NCBI GenBank assembly: GCA_046260765.1
Contig: JBHEOO010000006.1
Span: 35,404 to 99,403, forward strand
DNA: 64,000 bases
Reading direction: 5' to 3'
Source of the DNA: Chromatocurvus sp046260765
Lineage (GTDB): Bacteria; Pseudomonadota; Gammaproteobacteria; Pseudomonadales; Halieaceae
Shown here: in pieces, positions 1 to 7,164 of the stretch
Position numbering within the stretch: position 1 is the first letter of the stretch
Layout: every line of letters begins with the position of its first letter
Made by a program: the position numbers and the translations under genes
Notes under the pieces: model-generated
Seen by the model: the letters and a program-made list of their open reading frames with translations, nothing else
What the model was told of the DNA's origin: nothing
The model's database searches: none

Positions 1-721
1 AGAGAAAGGCTGGATACGCGCCGCCAAGGGCCATGACATCGATCCCACGACCCTCAGCTATAAATCCGGCGATGGCTTCAAGCTGGAGGCCCGCGGGCGC
101 AGCAATCAGTCCGCGGTGTTACTGGATTCCACCGGGCGCGCCTACACCATTGCCACCCACAACCTGCCGTCTGCCCGGGGTCAGGGCGAACCTTTGACCG
201 GCCGTATCAGTCCACCCTCCGGGGCGGTATTCAATGGGCTGCTCATGGGTGACACCGACCTGCGCTACCTCCTTGCCAGCGACGGCGGCTACGGCTTTGT
301 CACCACGCTCGGCGACCTGCAGGCTAAGAACCGTGCTGGCAAAGCCGCGCTGACCCTGCCCCGGGGGGCCGAGGTGCTGCCGCCCGCGGTCATCGAGAGC
401 GATGCGACCTGGGTGGCGGCCGCCTCAAATGAGGGCCGTCTGCTGGTGTTCCCGCTGCAGGAGCTGCCGGTACTTGCCCGCGGCAAGGGCAACAAGATCA
501 TCAGCATCCCCGGTGCGCGGGTGGAGAAGCGTGAAGAATACCTGGTGGGCGTCATCGCGATGCGCGATGACGACGCGCTGGTCATTCACGCCGGCAAGCG
601 CCATCTGACGCTGAAAGGCGCCGAACTGACGCATTATCGCGGCGAGCGCGGTCGACGTGGCAACAAGCTGCCCCGGGGCTTCCAGCGCACCGATCGCATC
701 GCACTGGCGCCGCGGGGCTGA
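1..721 (+). CDS. parC: DNA topoisomerase IV subunit A, C-terminal part (cut by the window edge)
   Basis: The reading frame is open from base 2 and ends at TGA 719-721, giving about 239 C-terminal residues; the start and the catalytic tyrosine domain lie outside the window. The visible part is the ParC C-terminal beta-pinwheel that positions the duplex for decatenation of sister chromosomes. Family-specific stretches seen include KGHDID near the left edge, LPSARGQGEPLTG, NRAGKA, a GKGNKII blade motif and GERGRRG close to the end, all matching what I recall of E. coli ParC. It converges on the Smp-like gene with only three bases between the stop codons. Identification is firm; only truncation limits it. 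Confidence 0.96.
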   Translation, partial: EKGWIRAAKGHDIDPTTLSYKSGDGFKLEARGRSNQSAVLLDSTGRAYTIATHNLPSARGQGEPLTGRISPPSGAVFNGLLMGDTDLRYLLASDGGYGFVTTLGDLQAKNRAGKAALTLPRGAEVLPPAVIESDATWVAAASNEGRLLVFPLQELPVLARGKGNKIISIPGARVEKREEYLVGVIAMRDDDALVIHAGKRHLTLKGAELTHYRGERGRRGNKLPRGFQRTDRIALAPRG

Positions 722-724
722 CGC

Positions 725-2029
725 TCACTGCTGCGGCGGTGGCCGGCGGCGCAGGCGGTTCAGAAGCAGCTCGCGCTGGCGTTCAAGCAGCGCGGCGTGC
801 GGGCTGTCGAATGACGCCAGCGTGCTGAAGCGATCGCTATCATGCTTGCGCACCCGGACGCTGTCGGTCAATTCCGGAACGTCGGCCGCGCCTGGCGCCA
901 GGAGAATGTGCTCGAAATCGTCGAGGCATGCACTGCGCAGCTCATCCATGATTGATTGCATGTACAGGCCCGGGTAGATATCCGAGCTATCCCCGGGCCC
1001 CAGCTCGCTATAGCCGATCGCCATGCCGATGGAAAAAGACAGCGATTTGCTCTTTTCCAGTTCCCGCGCCACGCTTCGTATGAGCCAGGCGCAGGAAGCC
1101 GCGCGGACCAGTGCGTTACCGCGGCCTTCCTCATCGCCAAAACAGATGATCAGCCCGAAAGGCCTCGCCACCTGCAGTATGCCGACATAGCAGGCGGCCG
1201 CGGCATACACGATGCGGTGAAGGCGATCGGTGTAGCGGTGCAGGTTGCGCTCGTTCAGCGTGTCGATATAGCCGGCGAGACTTCCCAGGTGCAGATACAG
1301 CACCGCCGTATTGCGGTAGTGATCCTCGCGCGGAGGGGGCGCGGTGGTGCTTGCGCGCAGCAACTCCATCGGCAAGGCCGCGGCGCGCTCCTCCAGTAGC
1401 GCAATCTCGCCTTCTGGCGGCGGACCGCTCGCCACAGAGTCATCCAGCGCCAGCCGACCGCTGACGCCCTTCAGGCGCTGGACCAGACGCTGCGCCGGGT
1501 AGCGCGCGAGCAGAAACACCAGCAGGCTCAGCATGACAGCGAGCGCGCTCAGGCTGAGAAGGTAGCGCTGTCGGCTTTCGCTGGCGCGGGCGCCGTCGAG
1601 GGTGACCACCGCCTGTCCGGCAACGTCGCTGCCGACCCTGATCGGGCTGCGGTATTCCTGTGGTTCCAGCACATTGCTGCCAGCCTGCCCAAGAACGCTG
1701 CCCTCGACATCAAACACGCTCACGCTTCCAGCGCGCGAGCTGCCCTGAAAGTTCTGCAGGGTCGCTGCGAGGCTCAGCAGGTCGCCGGTTTCCAGTGCGC
1801 CGCTGACCTGCTGCGCGAGATGTCCCGCGAGGGCGTTGCCGAAAACATCCTGCTGGGCCTCCTGCAGGTGTCGGCTGGAAAGCGCGGCGAGAGTCACCAG
1901 GGCGAGGCCCACGGCAAGGCTGCAGAGGGCGACGATCAGCGGCAGGTTCACGCCGAGACTCGATTGCTGGAGACGGTATTTCACGGTTGAAACCAGGGCG
2001 GATATGATGCCGCGCAGTATAACCCGCAT
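725..2029 (-). CDS. AhpA/Smp (YtjB)-type membrane protein with degenerate nucleotidyl-cyclase-like C-terminal domain
   Basis: A 434-residue protein with membrane segments at about residues 28-50 and 158-177 flanking a periplasmic domain of about 105 residues, the layout of the SMP/YtjB family that neighbours serB in Escherichia and Pseudomonas. E. coli Smp stops soon after the second segment (about 214 residues); here about 180 more residues follow. From about residue 240 these read like a class III cyclase fold: VLYLHLGSL, a helical stretch, ICFGDEEGRGNALVRAA, then FSIGMAIGYSEL. The two metal-binding aspartates of active cyclases are absent, so catalysis is unlikely. It is divergent from serB across about 127 bases. 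A start at GTG codon 16 is an alternative. Family assignment is good; function is unknown. Confidence 0.75.
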   Translation of the reverse strand: MRVILRGIISALVSTVKYRLQQSSLGVNLPLIVALCSLAVGLALVTLAALSSRHLQEAQQDVFGNALAGHLAQQVSGALETGDLLSLAATLQNFQGSSRAGSVSVFDVEGSVLGQAGSNVLEPQEYRSPIRVGSDVAGQAVVTLDGARASESRQRYLLSLSALAVMLSLLVFLLARYPAQRLVQRLKGVSGRLALDDSVASGPPPEGEIALLEERAAALPMELLRASTTAPPPREDHYRNTAVLYLHLGSLAGYIDTLNERNLHRYTDRLHRIVYAAAACYVGILQVARPFGLIICFGDEEGRGNALVRAASCAWLIRSVARELEKSKSLSFSIGMAIGYSELGPGDSSDIYPGLYMQSIMDELRSACLDDFEHILLAPGAADVPELTDSVRVRKHDSDRFSTLASFDSPHAALLERQRELLLNRLRRRPPPQQ

Positions 2030-2156
2030 GGCAGGTCACGTAAGGCCCGCACGCCTTCCGGCCACCTCTAAGGTGGAGATCGCGCCGAGACGAGTTCCCT
2101 GCACTGTTGCTGCACGCTACCATGCGCAGCGTCACGCCCGGCCACAGGACAATGCC

Positions 2157-3158
2157 GTGTCATCGTCTACCAACCGTTCGAGGGATCTGCAAACCGCCCC
2201 CGGCCTTGTCGTCACACTGATTGGCACACCGCTGCAGGCCGATGCCCTGCGTGCGGCTGGCGAAGCGGTGGCAGACCAGGGCTGGTGTCGGCAGGAAGCG
2301 CGTTGGCTGTCCCTGCCCGATGCGGATCGCGGCTGTGTGGAGTGGCGCATCGCCAGGGCGGACGTCGTCGATGTCGACAAAGCTCGTGCGGATAGAGTCG
2401 TAGCCGACCTCCGCGAGCGTCTGCGCGAGCAATCATCCACACTCGGACTGGATATTGTTGTGCAGGTGGATGATCTGCTGCGCTGCCACCGGCGCCTGAT
2501 CGTGTTCGACATGGACTCTACCCTGGTGGAGGCGGAGGTAATCGATGAGCTGGCCCGCGCGGCGGGCAGCTGGGCGCAGGTGAGTGCTATCACCGAGCGC
2601 GCTATGCGCGGTGAGCTAGAGTTTGCCGTTAGCTTCCGCGAGCGCCTGGCCACGCTGCGCGGTCTGTCTGAGCATCATTTGCCGGCGATAGCCAGCGGTC
2701 TTGTGATATCGCCCGGCGCGGCGACGCTGGTGGCAACCCTCAAGGCAGCGGGTTATCGCAGCGCGATCGTCTCCGGCGGTTTCGAGTTCTTTGCCCGGCG
2801 CCTGGCCGGGACGCTGGGTATCGATGAGGTATTCGCGAATACCCTGGCGATTGCCGATGGCAGGGTCACAGGCGATGCACAGGGGCGAATCATTGACGGC
2901 CGGCGCAAGGCGGAGTTGCTGCGGGAGATAGCGCGAGCCAAGGGCTTGTCGAATGAGCAGGTAATTGCCGTGGGTGATGGCGCCAATGATCTGCCGATGC
3001 TCGGCCTTGCAGGGCTCGGCGTTGCCTACCGCGCGAAACCCGTGGTGCGCGCTGCGGCGGACCAGGCGATTACCTACTCAGGTCTCGACAGCATTCTTTT
3101 TCTGCTGGGAATTCCCGAGCGGCACTGGCGCAATGCGGCGACTGTCTCAGATATCTGA
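2157..3158 (+). CDS. serB: phosphoserine phosphatase
   Basis: SerB removes phosphate from O-phospho-L-serine in the last step of serine synthesis in the cytoplasm. The 333-residue protein has an N-terminal ACT-like region (about residues 10-100) and a HAD domain with the nucleophile motif DMDST at residues 118-122, SGGFEFF as motif II and GDGANDLPML as motif IV. The frame is open much further upstream, but GTG 2157 is chosen because AGGA at 2146-2149 lies at good spacing and the family N-terminus matches. Its last 12 bases overlap the convergent FimW-like gene within a perfect palindrome that supplies both stop codons. Function is firm; the start is likely. Confidence 0.93.
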   Translation: MSSSTNRSRDLQTAPGLVVTLIGTPLQADALRAAGEAVADQGWCRQEARWLSLPDADRGCVEWRIARADVVDVDKARADRVVADLRERLREQSSTLGLDIVVQVDDLLRCHRRLIVFDMDSTLVEAEVIDELARAAGSWAQVSAITERAMRGELEFAVSFRERLATLRGLSEHHLPAIASGLVISPGAATLVATLKAAGYRSAIVSGGFEFFARRLAGTLGIDEVFANTLAIADGRVTGDAQGRIIDGRRKAELLREIARAKGLSNEQVIAVGDGANDLPMLGLAGLGVAYRAKPVVRAAADQAITYSGLDSILFLLGIPERHWRNAATVSDI

Positions 3159-4985
3159 CCAGATCGATTCAAAGCTGGATGCACGCAGGGCGTCCCGATT
3201 GCTGGAATCGACGTCCTCATCGAGCTGTCTCAGGTAGTCAAAATCAAACTGGCTGAACGCCGCGGTTGAGCCCACCTGTCGTTTCAACTTGATGAGGTAG
3301 GATTCGTCCTTGCGCGCGAGAATAATCTTCTGGTTTTCCCGGAACACGAGGCGCGGCACCAACAGCGTGTGCGGCTGTCCGACCAGGGCGATTTCCGGCA
3401 GCAGGATGACCCGCAGGGGTCTTGAGTATTCGCCATCCGGCATGCGCACCTGGGCAGCATAGGCGGTGCCGCGAGGGCTCAGCAGCTCGAGGCCGAGCAG
3501 CGTTGGCGATTCTTTGACCTGGCTGATCCAGCGAATCACCGCGATTGACCACTCGGTACCGTTCTCCCGCTCGTGCAGGCAGACAACGTCGCCGATCTGG
3601 GTACCCGCGGGCAGGTCATTCCACTCAATGCAATAGCCGCCCGGGCTGACGTTGGCGGATTCAACGGTGTACACAACGTGCTTCCGCGGCGCATACGTGG
3701 CGTCTTCATCGTTGATCCGGGCCAGCGTGTGCGCGTCCACCTCCACCTGGTGCCCGGCTTCCTCATCGTCGCGAGGGGCGCCGGTGTGTTCGGGCGCGTC
3801 TTCTTCAGGCTGCACACGCTGCCAGGCATCGGCCTTCGACAGGCGTTTCAGGAAGGGGTTGTCGGCATGCCGGGTTTCCTCGCTCTGAATATGATCGTCG
3901 CCGTGGAGTACCTGGTCGAGAGTTCTCTCCCCCGCCACGTAGAAATGCACGCCGGTGAGTCCGGTAGCGATCCACAGTAGATGCCGGGAGCGCTGGCGGG
4001 CGAAGTTACGCTGACTCACCTCGCCCAGCGCTCGGCGCAAATGGTTGAGGAGATTGGCATCGAGCCGGGTCTCCCGGTTCAGTGCAATGCTGGTAATACC
4101 CTCTTTCTTGTGGCGCTGCTTGAGGCGCTGCAGCTGGTCGACCAGCGCGTCGGTGTTGATGTGTCGCAATGCGGTGCTCGGGCGCTCTATGACCAGCTTG
4201 CTGTAAACCGGCGGTCGGTCGCTGTCGAGATCCACCGTGAACAGGCCGCTGCCAATGCCGGGATCCTCTATGCGAATGAGGTCGCGCCACTGCTGCAGCG
4301 CGCTGGATACCGCCATGATATCGCGCTGTCTGAGCTGATTGGTCTTGCAGCAGCCGAGCAGCAGAGCCGGCAGGTATTCGCCGACAATGGACGTTTCGGC
4401 GTCCTGCAGTGGGTCGTGAACCGGGAGCCGCACCAGCTGCTGGCGCTCTCCCATTGCGTATAGCTGATGCAGTGTCGACCAGCTGTGTGCAAGGGGCGGC
4501 TGATACAACAGGTGGCTGCGCAGGAGTTCGCGCCCCCGGAGGGTGACGGCTCGCTGCAGTGACTCGCAGGCCAGCTTTGCCGGGTTGGTCTCGGTAACGG
4601 CGCTCTGCCTGGCGATGGTATGCACGGCGCACAGAGCATAGCCGGCAGCGCCGAGCTCGTACAGGTCCCTGACCAGCTCGGCCCGCTGCTGGCCCTCTTC
4701 GGATAATGTCAGCGGCTGGCCGAGGAAGGCGTGGGTCAGGGTGGTTGCGGTCTGGTTCAGCACGGGCCGCAGCGCTTCAAGAATGAGAAAGCGCTGCGCG
4801 GGCGCTATGACCGATCGGTTCAGCGCTGACAGCGCGACGCGCAGGTCAGAGGCGCTCTTCAGTGCGTTGCCTGCGGGCAGTGCCTGCGCCCAGCTGTCTG
4901 CGGCTTCCGCTTTCAGCGCAAAATGAGGAAACGTATCCAGATCCTGGAGTGGCAGCTTCAGGGTGTTATTCGAGTAGTCGGCCAT
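3147..4985 (-). CDS. FimW-like cyclic-di-GMP-binding protein with C-terminal PilZ-like domain
   Basis: A 612-residue cytoplasmic protein. The first 400 or so residues are mostly helical with no recognised catalytic motif. Residues about 440-600 look like a PilZ-type beta barrel, with NVSPGG fitting the (D/N)xSxxG ligand motif; the companion RxxxR arginine pair is not obvious, with a single R in the PRKHVVY segment just before. The position beside serB mirrors P. aeruginosa PA4958 (FimW), which I recall as a c-di-GMP receptor promoting surface attachment and type IV pilus function. The ATG at 4985 is preferred over an upstream ATG (5057) because AGGAG lies about nine bases ahead and conserved sequence begins there. 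The link to pili is inference from the relative. Confidence 0.7.
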   Translation of the reverse strand: MADYSNNTLKLPLQDLDTFPHFALKAEAADSWAQALPAGNALKSASDLRVALSALNRSVIAPAQRFLILEALRPVLNQTATTLTHAFLGQPLTLSEEGQQRAELVRDLYELGAAGYALCAVHTIARQSAVTETNPAKLACESLQRAVTLRGRELLRSHLLYQPPLAHSWSTLHQLYAMGERQQLVRLPVHDPLQDAETSIVGEYLPALLLGCCKTNQLRQRDIMAVSSALQQWRDLIRIEDPGIGSGLFTVDLDSDRPPVYSKLVIERPSTALRHINTDALVDQLQRLKQRHKKEGITSIALNRETRLDANLLNHLRRALGEVSQRNFARQRSRHLLWIATGLTGVHFYVAGERTLDQVLHGDDHIQSEETRHADNPFLKRLSKADAWQRVQPEEDAPEHTGAPRDDEEAGHQVEVDAHTLARINDEDATYAPRKHVVYTVESANVSPGGYCIEWNDLPAGTQIGDVVCLHERENGTEWSIAVIRWISQVKESPTLLGLELLSPRGTAYAAQVRMPDGEYSRPLRVILLPEIALVGQPHTLLVPRLVFRENQKIILARKDESYLIKLKRQVGSTAAFSQFDFDYLRQLDEDVDSSNRDALRASSFESIWSDI

Positions 4986-5065
4986 GCTTGCCAGTCTCCT
5001 GCCAGGGTAGACATCACTTTTAGCTGAGAGTATCCCATTCTTGCCACCATAGGTCATGCCGACAA

Positions 5066-5095
5066 CTGACTTTTGCGAACCAGTTACGCTATGAT
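5066..5095 (+). promoter_or_regulatory. candidate sigma-70 promoter for efp-epmA
   Basis: A -35-like CTGACT at 5066-5071 and a -10 TATGAT at 5090-5095 are separated by 18 bases. Transcription would start near 5102, just before three tandem 14-base repeats that lead into the efp start codon. The -10 is good and the -35 is weak. Confidence 0.4.
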
Positions 5096-5111
5096 GCGGC
5101 CGCGCCTGTTG

Positions 5112-5153
5112 TAGGGAGCAGATAGTAGGGAACAGATAGCAGGGAGCAGACTA
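5112..5153 (+). repeat. three tandem 14-bp repeats in the efp leader, each with a Shine-Dalgarno-like core
   Basis: Copies at 5112-5125 (TAGGGAGCAGATAG), 5126-5139 (TAGGGAACAGATAG) and 5140-5153 (CAGGGAGCAGACTA) run without gaps into the efp ATG at 5153. Each copy carries AGGGA, so the leader offers three successive ribosome-binding-like cores, only the last at normal spacing from the start codon. Confidence 0.9.
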
Positions 5154-5725
5154 TGGCCAACTACTCAACCAACGAATTCCGCTCCGGGCTGAAGGTCATG
5201 CTCGATGGCGATCCGTGCAGCATCCTCGACAACGAGTTCGTCAAGCCGGGCAAAGGCCAGGCGTTCAATCGTGTGCGCCTGCGCAACCTGAAGACAGGCC
5301 GCGTGTGGGAGCGGACCTTCAAGTCGGGTGAGAGCCTTGAGGGGGCCGACGTCATGGATGTGGCAATGGAGTATCTCTACACCGATGGTGAGTTCTGGTT
5401 CTTCATGGAGCCGAATACCTTCGAACAGCACCAGGCGGATGAAGCTGCAGTCGGTGAGGCGCGGCAGTGGCTAAAAGAGCAGGAGCCGGTAGAGGTAACG
5501 CTGTATAACGGTACGCCCTTGTCGGTATCTGCGCCAAACTTCGTTGAACTGGAGATTATCGAGACGGATCCTGGTCTCAAAGGCGACACTGCCCAGGGCG
5601 GCAGCAAGCCGGCCAAGCTGACGACGGGTGCGGTGGTCAAGGTGCCGCTGTTCATTTCCCAGGGGGAGGTGATACGCGTCGACACCCGCAGCGGGGAATA
5701 CGTGGCGCGCGCCTCCAAATCCTGA
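5153..5725 (+). CDS. efp: translation elongation factor P
   Basis: EF-P binds between the P and E sites of the ribosome and relieves stalling at polyproline stretches. The protein is 190 residues, normal for the family, with an N-terminal KOW-like domain and two OB domains. Lys34 lies in KPGKGQAF, the loop that EpmA modifies with beta-lysine in enterobacteria. ATG 5153 follows AGGGAGCAGACT, the third copy of a tandem repeat. epmA follows after three bases, so factor and modifying ligase are probably co-transcribed; the isomerase gene epmB is not in the window. Confidence 0.97.
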   Translation: MANYSTNEFRSGLKVMLDGDPCSILDNEFVKPGKGQAFNRVRLRNLKTGRVWERTFKSGESLEGADVMDVAMEYLYTDGEFWFFMEPNTFEQHQADEAAVGEARQWLKEQEPVEVTLYNGTPLSVSAPNFVELEIIETDPGLKGDTAQGGSKPAKLTTGAVVKVPLFISQGEVIRVDTRSGEYVARASKS

Positions 5726-5728
5726 GCG

Positions 5729-6685
5729 GTGACGGACTGGCGCCCGTCAGCCAGCCTTGATGTGCTCAGGCAGCGCGCGTCACTGCTGGCGGCGGTCAGG
5801 GCGTTTTTCGAGCAGCGCGGCGTGTGGGAAGTGGATACGCCACAGCTGGCTGCACACACGGTTACCGATCCCGCGCTGCAGGCCCTGATGGTTGAGCGCT
5901 GCGGCGCATCTGCGCGTCCGCGCTATCTGCAGACCTCACCAGAATACGCGATGAAGCGGCTGCTGGCCGCGGGCAGTGGCGCCATCTACCAGATTGCCCA
6001 CGCGTTTCGCGATGACGAGCAGGGCCGCTGGCACAATCCCGAGTTCACCCTGCTGGAATGGTATCGCCCGGGGTTTGATCTGGATTCCCTGATGGCGGAG
6101 GTTGCTGATCTGGTGTTGCCGCTGCTCGGCCGGGAGAGAGCACAGCGTCATCGATACCGCGACATCTTCCTCGATACGCTGGCGCTCGACCCCTTCACCG
6201 CAACGGACGACGAGCTCTCGGCGGCGGCGCGGCGCTGCGTCGATACCGGTAACATGACGGGCGGACGCGATCTGTGGCTCGATCTGTTGATGACCCACGC
6301 TATCGAGCCCGTGTTGGCCGGGCAGGGCGTGGCATTTATCTACGATTACCCTGCCAGCCAGGCGGCGCTGGCACGCTGCCGGCAGCGTGATGGAGTTGAA
6401 GTGGCAGGGCGCTTCGAGCTCTATATTGACGGCGTGGAACTGGCCAATGGCTTTCACGAGCTGGCCGATGCCGGCGAGCAGTCGCGCCGCTTTGCCAGCG
6501 ACAACCGGCTTCGCCGGGAGCGGGGATTGCCCGAGCGCGAGCCCGATGCCTATCTCCTCGCGGCGCTGAAAGCGGGTCTGCCGGACTGCAGTGGCGTCGC
6601 CCTCGGGCTGGACCGCCTGCTGATGGTAATGTGCGGAGCGCCGCAGCTGTCCGCGGTGATTCCCTTTGACTGGCAGCGCAGCTGA
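5729..6685 (+). CDS. epmA: EF-P--(R)-beta-lysine ligase
   Basis: EpmA (PoxA/GenX/YjeA) is a free-standing class II lysyl-tRNA-synthetase-like catalytic domain that adenylates (R)-beta-lysine and attaches it to Lys34 of EF-P. The 318 residues contain class II motif 2 as FRDDEQGRWHNPEFTLLEWY and motif 3 as GVALGLDRLL near the C-terminus; the tRNA anticodon-binding domain of LysRS is missing, as expected. The start is GTG 5729, three bases after the efp stop; no strong Shine-Dalgarno is seen, which suggests translational coupling. The stop codon lies in a perfect 14-base palindrome shared with the convergent thioesterase gene. Confidence 0.94.
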   Translation: MTDWRPSASLDVLRQRASLLAAVRAFFEQRGVWEVDTPQLAAHTVTDPALQALMVERCGASARPRYLQTSPEYAMKRLLAAGSGAIYQIAHAFRDDEQGRWHNPEFTLLEWYRPGFDLDSLMAEVADLVLPLLGRERAQRHRYRDIFLDTLALDPFTATDDELSAAARRCVDTGNMTGGRDLWLDLLMTHAIEPVLAGQGVAFIYDYPASQAALARCRQRDGVEVAGRFELYIDGVELANGFHELADAGEQSRRFASDNRLRRERGLPEREPDAYLLAALKAGLPDCSGVALGLDRLLMVMCGAPQLSAVIPFDWQRS

Positions 6686-6694
6686 CGCGTCAGC
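6681..6694. repeat. perfect 14-bp palindrome holding both convergent stop codons (epmA / thioesterase)
   Basis: GCTGACGCGTCAGC at 6681-6694 is identical on both strands. It contains the TGA of epmA (6683-6685) and, on the other strand, the TGA of the thioesterase (6690-6692). No T-run follows on either side, so it is not a classical terminator. Confidence 0.85.
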
Positions 6695-7163
6695 CCCCGT
6701 CCACGTCCACGTCCCCGTCCACATTCAGTACGGCCGGGGCATAGCCGTCAATAAACGCGGCGGGCATGCGCCGCGGTCGACCGCTGCTGATTTCAATACA
6801 GACGAAGGTCATCCGTGCGCGCAACAGCGTGGCGCTGTCGCTGTGGCGGATAACCTGGAAGCGGCGGTGCATGGTCAGCCGTCCGTCCCAGCCGGTGATC
6901 CAGGTGGCGATGCTGAGCTCGTCGCCAAGGCGCGAGGCCTGCAGGTAATCGAATTCACTGCGCGTGATCGCCATGGCGCGATCCAGCCGGCGATACGCGG
7001 CCATGTCCAGGTCCACGGATGCCGAATGTGCCCAGGCCGCCGCTTCACACCATTTGACGTACACCGTGTTGTTGGTGTGCTCGAGTTCGTCAATGTCCGG
7101 TGCTGCCACCCGGCGCTGCAGCGTGAAGGGGGAGGGAAAATCCCAGAGCGACGACAACGGCAT
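6690..7163 (-). CDS. acyl-CoA thioesterase, 4HBT hot-dog fold
   Basis: A 157-residue cytoplasmic protein of the 4-hydroxybenzoyl-CoA thioesterase/YbgC class. The segment DIDELEHTNNTVYVKWCEAA is the active-site helix region (family form D-x-D-x-x-x-H-x-N-N-x-x-Y), followed by a long central helix and the strand RSEFDYLQASRLGDEL. It likely hydrolyses an acyl-CoA; the substrate cannot be read from sequence. The last residues (DVDVDGG) come from a hexanucleotide repeat at the 3-prime end. One base separates its start from the end of the nhaC-like gene upstream, so the two are probably one transcript. Confidence 0.82.
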   Translation of the reverse strand: MPLSSLWDFPSPFTLQRRVAAPDIDELEHTNNTVYVKWCEAAAWAHSASVDLDMAAYRRLDRAMAITRSEFDYLQASRLGDELSIATWITGWDGRLTMHRRFQVIRHSDSATLLRARMTFVCIEISSGRPRRMPAAFIDGYAPAVLNVDGDVDVDGG

Positions 7164-7164
7164 G

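Noticed and set aside
2036..2044. CGTAAG upstream of serB as a third ECF promoter
   Set aside because: No TGATCC or similar lies 16 bases upstream, so only the -10 half is present.
5112..5153. CRISPR-like array at the efp leader (and at 54126, 56753)
   Set aside because: Copies are contiguous, without spacers, and of 14-19 bases; simple tandem repeats.
6698..6726. GTCCAC hexamer run as a binding site
   Set aside because: It encodes the DVDVDG tail of the thioesterase and is best explained as a short slippage repeat.
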